A DNA stretch of 64,000 bases from Bradyrhizobium guangdongense (GCF_006483445.1 NZ_PPPT01000090.1:1-64000), one strand, 5' to 3'. Positions 26,946 through 37,626 are shown, counted from the first letter of the stretch. The notes: generated by a model not told the origin, from the letters alone. A program made the numbers and translations.

Positions 26946-27857
26946 TCACAGGGGCTTTCCGGCCGAGCCGTCAAAGGCGTTGTGCCACGACAATACACGA
27001 TAGGGCTCATCGGTGCCGTCGAGAAGCAGGATCACGACCTCGGCCGAGCTCTGCCGGCGGGTCGGGGATTCCACGGCGATGCTCAGCCGATAGGACTTCG
27101 CAGCCTCCAGCGTCGCATTGTTGCTGCCGGCCAGGCTGACCAGCGATTGCGGACTGATCCGCGGATCGGCCCGCTCCTTCAGGAGCTGCTGTAGCGTTCC
27201 CGGCGTCATGCCCGGCATCGCCGCCACCACCTGCGGGGCGGCGTCCATCACGTTCACCGTCCGCATGTTGCTGAACACGGTGACAAAGGGCAGCATGCGC
27301 TCGACCACCGCAGGCGGAATGCCGCGGACGAGCCACAGTTCCTCGACATGGGGAAACGGTGCATGCCGCGGCAGATAGGCCGTGCCGATGGTGCGGTAAT
27401 ACGAATCCTCGGGGTCGTCCTGCCCGGCCTCGGTCGAGGCGCGCCACGCCAGGATGCGATCGGCATATCCGGGCGCCTCATTCGCTCCGACGCCGAGCGC
27501 CATCATCAGACCGGACAGCAAACCTTTTGGCGCGGCATTGAGATCGATCCGTGCCGCCTCCGAGCGGAACGTCACTGCGACCCGGCCCATGCCGATCCGC
27601 GCGTCGAACGTTCCGCTGGTCGGGCGCGCGGCGTCTCCCTTCCCCGTGAGCCGGTAGGCCGTCAACTCGATGGCGGCATTGACCAGCGCGTCGGTCTGGA
27701 CGCGATCGGTATTCCCGGCGACGGTGACGGCGGTGTTGGTGACGTAAGCGAGGTAGATCAGCACGAGCGCCGCAAGTGCGGCCAGCATCCAGAGCACCGC
27801 GATGACGATGAAACCGCGCGCATCCTTGGCCGCGCCTGTTGTGCGCGCGCCCGTCAA
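26946..27857 (-). CDS. gspK: Type II secretion minor pseudopilin GspK (TTG start)
   Basis: I place the start at TTG 27857, giving 303 residues, because a perfect AGGAGG at 27865-27870 sits 7 nt before it and the codon overlaps the gspJ stop (TTTGA). The longer ATG-type frame would run 51 nt further into gspJ. The mature pilin begins at F16 after RG. The hydrophobic segment FIVIAVLWMLAALAALVLIY follows and lacks the Glu at +5, normal for GspK. The remaining part shows the ARIDLNAAPKGLLSGLM and LWLVRGIPPAVVERMLPFV segments of the GspK core. It caps the pseudopilus tip. Confidence 0.85.
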   Translation of the reverse strand: MTGARTTGAAKDARGFIVIAVLWMLAALAALVLIYLAYVTNTAVTVAGNTDRVQTDALVNAAIELTAYRLTGKGDAARPTSGTFDARIGMGRVAVTFRSEAARIDLNAAPKGLLSGLMMALGVGANEAPGYADRILAWRASTEAGQDDPEDSYYRTIGTAYLPRHAPFPHVEELWLVRGIPPAVVERMLPFVTVFSNMRTVNVMDAAPQVVAAMPGMTPGTLQQLLKERADPRISPQSLVSLAGSNNATLEAAKSYRLSIAVESPTRRQSSAEVVILLLDGTDEPYRVLSWHNAFDGSAGKPL

Positions 27858-28555
27858 AGCTGCTCCTCCTTCTTCTCCTGCTGCGGCTTCGTGCGCGCAG
27901 CCACGCATCCGCTAGGATTCTTGGCGCGTGCGCAATCGGCCGGCGCCGTGATGTGCAGCGTCGCGGCCGCGGAGACGGCGAGCACCTGTCCGGTGGCACC
28001 ATCGCGCACCGTGACCCTGATGCGCTCCGGCAATTGCGCCTGACCGCGCCAGGTCGGCTGCCAGGCCTGATCCGCTCCCGCATACGAAAAACTGACACGG
28101 AACGGCGCGCGGATCAGTACGACCTGGTCGACGAAGCGAATCTGTCCGTCCGTCGGCATCGGCTGGAACGATGCGCGCTCGCGCACCAGGGCGAGCCCCT
28201 GCGCATCCGCCTTCTCGATCAGGCGGACGATTTCGAGCCCCGGCCGCGTGCTCGGACCGAGCGCGGTGCGCACGAAGGTCACCGCCAGTTCAGACCCCTC
28301 GAACAGCGGGTTTCTGGCGTCGCCATTCATCCTGACCTGCTCGGCCACCGCGAGATCGGCGACGATGCGGTCGAGGCCAGTCGCAAGGCGCTCGGCCCGC
28401 TGCACCCGCGCGATGCCGCGATTCCAGTTCGGCAGCCATTGCGCGGTGACGGTCGCGAGCGCGGCGAGGATGACCGTCATCAGCAGCGTCGCCAGCAGCA
28501 CCTCCAGCAGCGTGAAGCCGGATTCGTCGGCGAGTGCGCGGCGCAGCCTGCTCAT
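27854..28555 (-). CDS. gspJ: Type II secretion minor pseudopilin GspJ
   Basis: This 233-residue protein has a type IV pilin-like N-terminus, ESGFTLLEVLLATLLMTVIL, with the prepilin-peptidase site between G and F and Glu at +5. The length matches GspJ, and the C-terminus is a charged, lysine-rich tail that is probably flexible. Its start overlaps the gspI stop by 4 nt (ATGA). GspJ sits with GspI and GspK at the pseudopilus tip. Confidence 0.85.
   Translation of the reverse strand: MSRLRRALADESGFTLLEVLLATLLMTVILAALATVTAQWLPNWNRGIARVQRAERLATGLDRIVADLAVAEQVRMNGDARNPLFEGSELAVTFVRTALGPSTRPGLEIVRLIEKADAQGLALVRERASFQPMPTDGQIRFVDQVVLIRAPFRVSFSYAGADQAWQPTWRGQAQLPERIRVTVRDGATGQVLAVSAAATLHITAPADCARAKNPSGCVAARTKPQQEKKEEQL
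27865..27870 (-). promoter_or_regulatory. Shine-Dalgarno AGGAGG deciding the TTG start of gspK
   Basis: On the minus strand AGGAGG is followed by a 7-nt spacer and TTG at 27857. This is the ideal spacing for initiation and is the main reason for choosing a TTG codon over the longest frame. The site lies inside the end of gspJ, so gspJ translation would open it and couple the two. Confidence 0.7.
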
Positions 28556-28950
28556 TGCACCAGCCTCGGCACGAGCTTCACCGTCGTGACCTGCAGCGAT
28601 GCGCCGTCGGGGCGCTGCAGGCGCAGATTGACCGCCATCGGCACGAAGCGATCGGTGGCGGGATCGCCGCCCGGCACTTTCATCGGCGCGACCTCGATGC
28701 GCCAGCGGCTGCCGGCAAGCTCGCCGCTCTGCCGGCCGACCTTCAACAGACCGCGCGCCGGCAATTCGGCGAGCAGCGTCTCGGCCGTACCGGCCAACGC
28801 CAGATGCTGGTCGATCGCGCGTGTGCCCCTCACGGTCGCAGCGATCACCGAGCCGATCGTGCCGAGCACGGCGGCAATGATCGCGAGCGCGACCAGCGCC
28901 TCGATCAAGGTAAAGCCTGCCGTGCCTCTAGAGTAACTTCTGCGGGACAA
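28552..28950 (-). CDS. gspI: Type II secretion minor pseudopilin GspI (TTG start)
   Basis: The 132-residue product starts with TTG at 28950, with GGAG 9 nt before, and overlaps the end of gspH by 23 nt. Its pilin N-terminus reads GTAGFTLIEALVALAIIAAV with Glu at +5. The body ends with SLQVTTVKLVPRLVQ, as in short alphaproteobacterial GspI. No downstream in-frame ATG or GTG would keep the prepilin leader intact. The downstream gspJ start overlaps its stop. Confidence 0.85.
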   Translation of the reverse strand: MSRRSYSRGTAGFTLIEALVALAIIAAVLGTIGSVIAATVRGTRAIDQHLALAGTAETLLAELPARGLLKVGRQSGELAGSRWRIEVAPMKVPGGDPATDRFVPMAVNLRLQRPDGASLQVTTVKLVPRLVQ

Positions 28951-29422
28951 TCTCGACCACTCCGGTCAGCCAGTTCACGCGCACCTCATAGCCCATGCCG
29001 GGCCGCGCCAGCGCAATCACGCCGCCGCACGACATGCCCGACGGGAAGAAATCGATCGAGCGTCCAGCCGGACGATTGCCGCAGCGCGAGGCCAGCATCG
29101 CCTGCACGGTGACGTCGCCCGGCAAACGAATGATCCGTCCTGTCACACCGGAGCGGATCGCGCGCGCATCGGCATCGACCTCTGTCGTGACCGTGACCTG
29201 CCGGCGCAGCGCCGTGTTGCGATCGGCCTTGAGCAGCGCCGCGGTCTCCACCGCATAGCTCTCGAGCTTGGCACGCGTCGTCGAGCGCGGGATCGCCGGC
29301 AGGATGATCGCCGCAAGAAGGCCGATGATCGCGAGCACGCACAGGATCTCGATCAGCGCAAAGCCGCTGCTATCGTGACCCGCGCTAGCGCGTACCGCTG
29401 GCAATGTCGGCTGCCGTGCCAC
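28928..29422 (-). CDS. gspH: Type II secretion minor pseudopilin GspH (GTG start)
   Basis: The prepilin site is SSGFALIEILCVLAIIGLLA, with Glu at +5. I place the start at GTG 29422 (164 residues), because AGGAAGG at 29428-29434 precedes it by 5 nt; the longer frame adds 38 unsupported codons. This start overlaps the end of gspG by 38 nt. The protein is a typical minor pilin with a basic leader (ARQPTLPAVRASAGHDSS). It is one of four consecutive minor pilin genes in this operon. Confidence 0.8.
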   Translation of the reverse strand: MARQPTLPAVRASAGHDSSGFALIEILCVLAIIGLLAAIILPAIPRSTTRAKLESYAVETAALLKADRNTALRRQVTVTTEVDADARAIRSGVTGRIIRLPGDVTVQAMLASRCGNRPAGRSIDFFPSGMSCGGVIALARPGMGYEVRVNWLTGVVEIVPQKLL

Positions 29423-29843
29423 TGCCGCCTTCCTGACCGTCGGATCCCAGCGAGATGATGTCGTAAGGAGACCGCTCGCCCGGCGAGCGGTAGACATAGC
29501 CATGGCCCCAGGGATCGTTGGGCACCATGCCGCCACGTAGATAAGGACCGTTCCAGCCGGGCAGATTGTTGCCGCGGGTCAGCGCGGCCAGGCCCTCATT
29601 GGTGGTCGGATAGCGTCCGATGTCGAGATAATAGAGGTCGAGGGCGCTCGAAAAACTCTCGATCTGGATCTTTGCGGCCTTCGCCTTGGACTCGCCGAGA
29701 TAGTTGAGCACGCGCGGGCCGACCAGCGCCATGATCAGGCCGATGATGGTAATGACGACGAGGATCTCGACCAGGGTGAATCCGGACTCGCCGTTGCGGC
29801 GACGCCGGCGGCTTCGGGTGACTGCGACAATCTTCCTGGTCAA
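29385..29843 (-). CDS. gspG: Type II secretion major pseudopilin GspG (TTG start)
   Basis: This is the major pseudopilin: GESGFTLVEILVVITIIGLI gives the prepilin site and hydrophobic helix, and SLGSDGQEGGSGTAADI near the C-terminus matches the calcium-binding end of GspG. TTG 29843 (152 residues) is chosen because GGAGG lies 8 nt upstream at 29852-29856; the longer frame starts 11 codons earlier. Polymerised GspG subunits form the pseudopilus that pushes substrates through the secretin. Confidence 0.9.
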   Translation of the reverse strand: MTRKIVAVTRSRRRRRNGESGFTLVEILVVITIIGLIMALVGPRVLNYLGESKAKAAKIQIESFSSALDLYYLDIGRYPTTNEGLAALTRGNNLPGWNGPYLRGGMVPNDPWGHGYVYRSPGERSPYDIISLGSDGQEGGSGTAADIASGTR

Positions 29844-29851
29844 TTCAAAAA

Positions 29852-29856
29852 CCTCC
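29852..29856 (-). promoter_or_regulatory. Shine-Dalgarno GGAGG deciding the TTG start of gspG
   Basis: GGAGG on the minus strand, spaced 8 nt from TTG 29843 in the short gap between gspF and gspG. It supports the TTG start and the 152-residue product. Position and spacing are read directly from sequence. Confidence 0.7.
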
Positions 29857-29865
29857 GTACCCGGC

Positions 29866-31077
29866 CTAACCGACAATCTGGCTGACCGACATCAGCGCCG
29901 TCATGACGGAGACGATCAAGCCGCCGACGACAATGGAAATGACGATGATCGCGGCGGGCCCCGCGATCCCGACCGCACGATCGAGCGTGCGCTGCAATTT
30001 GGCTTCGTAGAAATCGGCGACGCGCCCCGAGAGCATCGGCAATTGCCCGGTCTCGTCGCCGAGGCGGAGCATGCGCACGGCCATCGCCGGCAGCGCCTCG
30101 GTCTCGGCGAGCGCATCCGACAATTTTGTGCCGTGGCGGACGCGGTCGGCCGCATCGCTCCAGACCGCCGACGGACCGGCCGTCGCCATCATGTCGACCA
30201 GGATACGGAGCGTCGTTGTCAGATTGACGCCGCTGCCGAGCAACACGCCGAGATTCCGGCAGAACAAGGCTGTTCGATAGGACGTCATCATGTTCCTGAT
30301 CGCGGGCAGCCGCGTGATCGCGTTGGCAATGCCGCGGCGGACGCGCTCCTGCCGCAGCAACAGCCAGCCGAGCGCGATGCTGGCGGCGAGGACCGCGAGC
30401 ACCGCATCGGAGTTGTTGCGCAGAAAGGTCGAAAGGTTCAGGAACATCAGCACGGTCGGGTCGACCTTGGCACCAAAGTCCTGCAGCACGCTTGCAAATT
30501 GCGGCAGCACGAATGTGAGGAAGAACAGCAGCACGCAAGCTGCCGCGCCCAGCACGAAGATCGGATAGCGGATCGCATCGCCAAGCCTGCGTTTGAGCGC
30601 TTCGGTTCGCGCCCGCTCGGATGCCAGCACCTCCAGCACCTGATCCAGCGAGCCCGAGGCTTCGCCGACCCGCACCAGCGCGACATACATCGGCGGGAAC
30701 AGGCCCTCGTGCCGCGCCAGCGCCTCGGCAAAACTCTCGCCGGAGACGACGCGCGAGCGGATATCGGCGACAACAGGCCGCAGGCGCCCGAAATCGCGAT
30801 CGGCGGCGAGCAGCTCCAGCCCGTCATTAATGCGGGCGCCGGCCCGCAGCAGCAGCGCGAGATCGCGTGTGAAGATGGTGACGTCTTCGGGCTTCGGCTT
30901 GTTGAACAGGCTGAGCACGCTGCGCCCGCCACCGCCCTCCTCGAGCGTGACGTTGTCGACCAGCACCAGGCCGAGCCGCTCGATCCGCTGCGCCACATCG
31001 CTCGCGGCCGGCGCGGCGATGGCGCCGGAGACCAGTTCGCCGTTGGCGTTGAGCGCGCGGTAACGAAAGTTCGGCAT
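29866..31077 (-). CDS. gspF: Type II secretion inner-membrane protein GspF
   Basis: The 403-residue protein starts at ATG 31077 (MPNFRYRALNANGELVSG); the first 25 codons of the longest frame overlap gspE and are dropped. It has two related GspF domains with the typical DLALLLRAGARINDGLELLA and CRNLGVLLGSGVNLTTTLRIL segments, and three membrane helices. GspF is the polytopic platform that interacts with the GspE ATPase. The start is 4 nt from the gspE stop. Confidence 0.92.
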   Translation of the reverse strand: MPNFRYRALNANGELVSGAIAAPAASDVAQRIERLGLVLVDNVTLEEGGGGRSVLSLFNKPKPEDVTIFTRDLALLLRAGARINDGLELLAADRDFGRLRPVVADIRSRVVSGESFAEALARHEGLFPPMYVALVRVGEASGSLDQVLEVLASERARTEALKRRLGDAIRYPIFVLGAAACVLLFFLTFVLPQFASVLQDFGAKVDPTVLMFLNLSTFLRNNSDAVLAVLAASIALGWLLLRQERVRRGIANAITRLPAIRNMMTSYRTALFCRNLGVLLGSGVNLTTTLRILVDMMATAGPSAVWSDAADRVRHGTKLSDALAETEALPAMAVRMLRLGDETGQLPMLSGRVADFYEAKLQRTLDRAVGIAGPAAIIVISIVVGGLIVSVMTALMSVSQIVG

Positions 31078-31081
31078 CGGA

Positions 31082-32788
<1,707 letters not shown>

Positions 32789-32847
32789 AGCGCTTACCTT
32801 GTTACTAGAAAGCAACAGCTCCCGCGCGTGACGGAAGGCCTTTACCC

Positions 32848-32876
32848 TTGACTTATTTACTAGCAAAAACATAATC
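32848..32876 (+). promoter_or_regulatory. Likely sigma70-type promoter of gspD
   Basis: TTGACT (32848-32853) and ATAATC (32871-32876) are separated by 17 nt, in a visibly A+T-rich patch of the GC-rich intergenic region. Transcription would begin about 32883, a short distance before the chosen gspD start at 32917. This is the strongest promoter-like pair I saw in the window; it is predicted from sequence only. Confidence 0.55.
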
Positions 32877-32916
32877 GTGGCGCAAATTATTGCGCGTCCG
32901 GACCATGAGGGATCGG

Positions 32917-35295
32917 ATGCAAATTCCAGTCACTCTTGCTGTTGGTAGGCGTATTTTGTTCAAAGTGGTCCAGCCGCTTTCGCGCCTGCGCACAGCGTTG
33001 CCTGGAACGTTCCTGCTATTGTCCAGTGCTTTCCTGTTGACGGCGTGCATTGTCACGGCCGACCGCAACATCGAAGCCGACGCCCGGGACCCGCGCGCGC
33101 GGGACCTCACCGACAAGATCCAGTCGCTCGACCTCCAGCCCCGGCAACCCTTGGATGCAGGATCGGGTGGCATTGCCCAGCCCAAATCGTCGCGGCCGGC
33201 GATCTATCTCGCCGACGGCACAACGCCGCAGGGCGCTGCACTTGCGGACCGCGAAGACGGTGGCAGCGGCTACGACCTCAATTTCGAGAACGCGCCCGTC
33301 GCGACGGTGGCAAAGGTCATCCTCGGTGACGTATTGAACCTCGGTTACACGATCGATCCCCGCGTCCAGGGTACCGTGACGCTGGCCTCGGTGCGGCCGG
33401 TTCCGAAAGCCGATGCGCTCTATGTGCTGGAGAACGCGCTGCGCATGTCCGGCGTGGCGCTGATCCGCGACCGCGGCAACAGCTACCGCCTGATCCCGGC
33501 GCCGGAGGCCGGCCCCGGCGGCATCGACCGCTCCGCCACCGCCGAAGCAGGCCAGGGCATCAGCGTGGTGCCGCTGCGCTACGTCTCGGCGCAAAACATC
33601 TTCAAGCTGCTCGACGCATTCGGCGTCAAGGCCGGCACCATGCGCCCCGACAATGCCCGCAACACGCTGATCGTCACCGGCAGCGGCACCGATCGCGCCG
33701 CCGCCATCGACACCATCCTGTCCTTCGACGCCGACTGGATGCGCGGCCAGTCGGTCGGCATCTTCCCGGTGCGCAATTCCTCACCCGAGCCGCTCATTTC
33801 CGAGATGGAAAAGATCATGGACTCCGGTGAAGGCGGCATGAGCCAGAGCGTGGTCAAGTTCCAGACGATTGCCCGGCTCAACTCCATCCTCGTGGTCAGC
33901 CAGAAGCCCGAATATCTCAAGCGCGCGCAGACCTGGATCGCGCGGCTCGACCGCTCCGACACCGAAGGTGTGAACCTGAAGTCCTATCCGCTGCGCTACG
34001 GCAACTCGAAAGTCGTCGTGTCGTTGCTCAACGACATGCTGCTGAGCCAGAGCAGCACGAGCTCGTCCACGCTCGACAGCGCACAGAGCCAGCTTGCGCC
34101 GGGCTCGGGCATCTCGACCACCAGCTCGGGCACCAATCCCGTGGCTGCGCTGAGTGCCTTGCCGACGGCGGGCGCGGGCGCGTCGACGCCGGTGACCGGC
34201 CCGCCCGGCTCGCAATTGAATACCCGCGCGGCGCCCGCGGCGGCCACGCCCCAGGGCCAGGACACCACGCTCGGCGGCGCGCAGGGCGGCGGCACCAGAT
34301 CCGGCGGCAACGGCATCCTGCAGAACGTGCGGATCACAGCCGACGTCACCAACAACGCGGTGCTGGTCTATGCCAACATGGAATCGCAACGCATCATCGA
34401 GCAGACGATCCGGCAGATCGACCGCCCGCAGCGCCAGATCGCGATCGAGGCGACCATCGCCGAGGTGACGCTGAACGACCAGTTGAACTACGGCGTGCAA
34501 TTCTTCCTCGCCAGCAAGAAGGGCTCGATCTCCAACACCATTTCCGGCGTCAGCAATTCGTCGACGATCGGCAGCAACGTCGACGGGCAGGACAACGCCG
34601 TCAACGCCGCCGCCGGCGCGCTGCTTGGACGCGTGCTGCCCGGCTTCAATTTCCTGATCGGGGCGGAAAATTCGCCACGGGTCGTGCTCGATGCGCTGCA
34701 TAACGTCACCAACGTCAAGGTGCTGTCGAACCCGTCGCTGGTCGTCTTGGATAACCAGCCGGCGACGTTGCAGGTCGGCGACCAGGTGCCGTTCTCGACG
34801 GGCACCGCGACGGTGCTGACCGCCAACAACACCGTCGTCAACACCATCGACTACAAGAACACCGGCATCATCCTGCGCGTGCTGCCGCGCGCCAATGCCA
34901 ACGGGAACGTCGTGCTCGACATCGAGCAGGAGATCTCGAGCGTGGCAGCGGGCAGCGCCGGCTCGCTGACGCCGACGATCTCGCAGCGCCGGGTCAAGAG
35001 CTCGATCGCGGTGACCAGCGGCCAGACCGTGCTGCTCGCCGGCCTGATCAGCGAGACCGAGAACAAGCAGCGCCAGGGCCTGCCGATCCTCGATTCCATT
35101 CCGGGCGTCGGCGACGCCTTCTCGCACCAGGGCACGGGGCGCAGCCGTACCGAGCTGATCCTCTTCATCCGTCCGACCGTCATGCGCGACGGCGTCGATG
35201 CGCATGTCATCGCCGAGGAGATGCGCAGCAAGATGAACGGCCGCCTGGTCGGCACCAGCAATCCCGTGGTCGTCGTGCCCAAGGCGACGCGCTGA
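32917..35295 (+). CDS. gspD: Type II secretion outer-membrane secretin GspD (lipoprotein)
   Basis: From ATG 32917 (GAGG 6 nt before) the product has 792 residues. A lipobox FLLTAC near residue 44 suggests a lipid-anchored secretin. N0 and N-domains follow, beginning NFENAPVATVAKVILGDVL. The conserved secretin gate region includes VKVLSNPSLVVLDNQPA and SSIAVTSGQTVLLAGLI near the C-terminus. The longest frame starts with a TTG at 32890, but that lies within the expected leader of the transcript. A Ser/Thr/Gly-rich linker around residues 375-470 is long. The protein forms the outer-membrane channel. It is transcribed away from gspE. Confidence 0.92.
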   Translation: MQIPVTLAVGRRILFKVVQPLSRLRTALPGTFLLLSSAFLLTACIVTADRNIEADARDPRARDLTDKIQSLDLQPRQPLDAGSGGIAQPKSSRPAIYLADGTTPQGAALADREDGGSGYDLNFENAPVATVAKVILGDVLNLGYTIDPRVQGTVTLASVRPVPKADALYVLENALRMSGVALIRDRGNSYRLIPAPEAGPGGIDRSATAEAGQGISVVPLRYVSAQNIFKLLDAFGVKAGTMRPDNARNTLIVTGSGTDRAAAIDTILSFDADWMRGQSVGIFPVRNSSPEPLISEMEKIMDSGEGGMSQSVVKFQTIARLNSILVVSQKPEYLKRAQTWIARLDRSDTEGVNLKSYPLRYGNSKVVVSLLNDMLLSQSSTSSSTLDSAQSQLAPGSGISTTSSGTNPVAALSALPTAGAGASTPVTGPPGSQLNTRAAPAAATPQGQDTTLGGAQGGGTRSGGNGILQNVRITADVTNNAVLVYANMESQRIIEQTIRQIDRPQRQIAIEATIAEVTLNDQLNYGVQFFLASKKGSISNTISGVSNSSTIGSNVDGQDNAVNAAAGALLGRVLPGFNFLIGAENSPRVVLDALHNVTNVKVLSNPSLVVLDNQPATLQVGDQVPFSTGTATVLTANNTVVNTIDYKNTGIILRVLPRANANGNVVLDIEQEISSVAAGSAGSLTPTISQRRVKSSIAVTSGQTVLLAGLISETENKQRQGLPILDSIPGVGDAFSHQGTGRSRTELILFIRPTVMRDGVDAHVIAEEMRSKMNGRLVGTSNPVVVVPKATR

Positions 35296-35300
35296 CGGAC

Positions 35301-35921
35301 GTGACCGACGAGCAGGCCGCCTTGGCGCAACGCCTGGCGCAAGGCCTCGCGCCTGTCCTCAGCCTCGTCCTGTGTGCCGGTGTTGCCGCCAGCCTGTTCG
35401 CCGCCCCCGGCGTAGAGGGCCTTCTGGGCGCGTTTCTGGCGGCCCTGATGCTGGCCATCGCCACGACCGATGCGCGCAGCTATCGCATCCCGAACGAGCT
35501 CACTGCCGCGGCCTTTGCCCTCGCCTTGCTCCGGGCCTTGGCGATCGGCCCGGAACCGGGTGCGGAGGCCGTGCTCTGGACGGCGTTACGGGCTCTTGCC
35601 GTGGCCCTGCCGTTGCTCGCCCTGATGATGCTCTACCGGCGCTGGCGCGGCCGTGACGGGCTCGGGCTCGGCGATATCAAGCTCGCGGCGGTCGCCGGCG
35701 CCTGGCTCGATCTCGTGACCGTGGCGGTCGTGATCGAACTGGCGGCGCTGGCGGCGATATCAGCCTATGTTCTCAATGCTGCACTGCAAAGAAAGCCACT
35801 CAGCGCGACCGCCTTTTTACCCTTCGGCCTGTTCCTGGCGCCGGCGATCTGGCTCGGCTGGCTGGGCGAGAACATGGCCGCAGGCTGGGTCGTCGACTGG
35901 CTTTCACTCTGGTTCCATTAA
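35301..35921 (+). CDS. Prepilin peptidase (A24 family, short form)
   Basis: This 206-residue polytopic membrane protein starts with GTG 35301, 5 nt after the gspD stop. It has the two catalytic Asp motifs ATTDARSYRIPNE (near residue 53) and GLGDIKLAAVAGAW (GxGD). It lacks the cytosolic CxxC methylase domain of long GspO/PilD enzymes, as in CpaA/TadV-type peptidases. It should cleave the leaders of GspG-K. Its TAA overlaps the convergent Sel1 gene stop within the palindrome ATTAAT. Confidence 0.85.
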   Translation: MTDEQAALAQRLAQGLAPVLSLVLCAGVAASLFAAPGVEGLLGAFLAALMLAIATTDARSYRIPNELTAAAFALALLRALAIGPEPGAEAVLWTALRALAVALPLLALMMLYRRWRGRDGLGLGDIKLAAVAGAWLDLVTVAVVIELAALAAISAYVLNAALQRKPLSATAFLPFGLFLAPAIWLGWLGENMAAGWVVDWLSLWFH

Positions 35922-36493
35922 TGCTCGCGGCTCGGCGCCCATTGCAGGGCCCGCAGGCGCGCTTCGGCGAGTTCGGCGCGCGTCATCTTGGTGGTGACGG
36001 CATCGCGGATCCTGGCCCGCGCCTCGCGCGCCCGCGGCGGCGCCCCCGCGGTCGCCAGATTGAGCCATTTGGAGGCTTCGATGATGTCGCGCGGCACGCC
36101 CTGCCCGCGATCATAGAGCAGCCCCAGCGAATATTGCGCGAGGCTGTCGCCCTGCTCCGCCGCGCGCCGGTACCACATCGCGGCTTCGGTATAATTCTGC
36201 GGCACGCCGCGACCGGTCTCGAACATGAAGCCCAAATGCGACTGCGCGGTCGCATTGCCCCGCTCGGCCAGCGGGATGAAAACGCGCGAGGCCGTCACAT
36301 AATCCTGGCGCTTGAAGGCGGCGACACCCTGACTGAGGGATTGCGCGAAGGCCTGCCCGCCCGAGAGCAGGAAGAGCGCGACGAGTGCCGCAACGACATA
36401 GCCCCTCGAGTGGCTACACGATTCTTGCTTGGACGCGCCTTCTTGACGCGAACCGATACCCACCTCGCTTGAAAACGCCCTGGACGCCAACAA
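35918..36493 (-). CDS. Secreted Sel1-repeat protein
   Basis: This 191-residue protein has a hydrophobic segment YVVAALVALFLLSGGQAFAQ that ends in an AFA-Q cleavage site, and two Sel1-like repeats, AQSHLGFMFETGRGVPQNY and AQYSLGLLYDRGQGVPRDI. Sel1 repeats form scaffolds for protein contacts. TTG 36493 is supported by GGAG 7 nt before; GTG 36463 is a weaker alternative that shortens the n-region by 10 residues. It is located at the end of the secretion locus and could assist the machinery, but nothing proves that link. Confidence 0.72.
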   Translation of the reverse strand: MLASRAFSSEVGIGSRQEGASKQESCSHSRGYVVAALVALFLLSGGQAFAQSLSQGVAAFKRQDYVTASRVFIPLAERGNATAQSHLGFMFETGRGVPQNYTEAAMWYRRAAEQGDSLAQYSLGLLYDRGQGVPRDIIEASKWLNLATAGAPPRAREARARIRDAVTTKMTRAELAEARLRALQWAPSREH

Positions 36494-36600
36494 GACCCCG
36501 CTCCGCGCGATCGGCCGCTATCCGTGCCGATCCCTGTTCATTCCCGATGGCCCGCACGGTAGTCGCGGCGCGCGGGAAAATCCATAGCGCGGCAAAGGCA

Positions 36601-36631
36601 AAGCCCCGGGGTGATTGCGCCCCCGGGGCTT
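36601..36631. terminator. GC-rich hairpin, probable terminator of the beta-helix gene
   Basis: AAGCCCCGGGG (36601-36611) and CCCCGGGGCTT (36621-36631) form an 11-bp perfect stem with a 9-nt loop. It lies 57 bp beyond the stop of the gene at 36688-37626. The minus-strand transcript continues with TTTGCC, so the U-tract is weak, but hairpin strength suggests termination. A related hairpin follows the paralogous gene at 39806-40705. Confidence 0.65.
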
Positions 36632-36687
36632 TCGTTCCTTGCTCGTTTCGTCGCGCTACCGCTTGCGGCGACGGGAGCGCTGTCAGG

Positions 36688-37626
36688 TCACTGCTGGCCG
36701 TGATCGGTCGAAGCCGCACCGACCGTCGGGGCCGTACCGGCCGCAGTGTTGCCGAAGATGCGGTTGTTGCCGAACGAGGTAGTCGCGCCGGTGATCCCGG
36801 TATTGTTGAAGGAGATGTTGGTGTTCGAGATCGTCATCGTGCCGCTGTTCTGCAGGCCGGTCGCATTCTGTGACACCGTCGTGTCGTCAACCCCGATCTG
36901 ACCGCCGGAATCCGACTCGATGCCGGCGGATGTGTTGCCGGACATGACCGAGCGGCTGATGCTGACGCGGTTGCCGGTTCCGACCGCCACGCCAAAACCG
37001 TTGTTGATCGAGTGGGTGTTCTCGATCGAGGCGTTGTTGGTGGCCGCTCCGGCGACGCCGATGCCGGCGCCGCTGTTGTTCCGGATCACGGAGTTGCGGA
37101 TGAACAGCTTGCCGCCGGTGCTTCGTGTATCCGAGATGCCCTGCAGCGAGAAGTCGCTGATGACTGTGTCCTCCACCATCACGACGGCGGCCTGCAGGAT
37201 GCTGATTCCACGCAGACCCGTGCGCGTGCCGACCGCTCCGGAAGCACCGGTGCCGTTGATGCTGAGGCCGCGCAGCCGCACCACGCGGAACGGGTCGTTG
37301 GCGTTCACGGCGATGTTGATGATGATGCCATTGGTGCCGCTGGCAAGGACGGAGCCTAGCGTACCGAGGCAGTCGATGGTGATGGATTTGGTGATGGTCA
37401 CGGCGCCGTAGCCGCCCGGATCGAGGCAATCGATCTCGCCGTTGATGAAGGTCTTCGAGATCGCGCCGGCAAAGGTCCTGCACGGCGCGGTGCGGCTGCA
37501 GGGATCGGCGTCATTGCCGACACCGGAGACGAAGGTTCGCGTGGCCTGTGCGTGCGCAGGCATCGAGACCGCGAAAAATGCGAGCGCCGTTCCCACGACG
37601 ACTGCCAATTTGGTGGTGATGGACAT
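36688..37626 (-). CDS. Secreted right-handed beta-helix repeat protein
   Basis: The protein has 312 residues from ATG 37626. The signal peptide MSITTKLAVVVGTALAFFAV ends about AHAQ near residue 26. A conserved block RTFVSGVGNDADPCSRTAPC follows, with two Cys that can pair. The rest is short parallel beta-helix rungs rich in N and G, such as NSVIRNNSGAGIGVAG. It is a paralogue of 39806-40705, which keeps the same N-terminal block and rung order. The longest frame adds 39 codons upstream with no Shine-Dalgarno. It may be an extracellular or periplasmic glycan-binding or glycan-degrading protein; no catalytic residues are recognised. Confidence 0.75.
   Translation of the reverse strand: MSITTKLAVVVGTALAFFAVSMPAHAQATRTFVSGVGNDADPCSRTAPCRTFAGAISKTFINGEIDCLDPGGYGAVTITKSITIDCLGTLGSVLASGTNGIIINIAVNANDPFRVVRLRGLSINGTGASGAVGTRTGLRGISILQAAVVMVEDTVISDFSLQGISDTRSTGGKLFIRNSVIRNNSGAGIGVAGAATNNASIENTHSINNGFGVAVGTGNRVSISRSVMSGNTSAGIESDSGGQIGVDDTTVSQNATGLQNSGTMTISNTNISFNNTGITGATTSFGNNRIFGNTAAGTAPTVGAASTDHGQQ

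Noticed and set aside
33781-35205. A 474-codon minus-strand frame inside gspD.
   Set aside because: It runs opposite a clear secretin gene and lacks any recognisable motif, signal or coupling with the leftward gsp operon.
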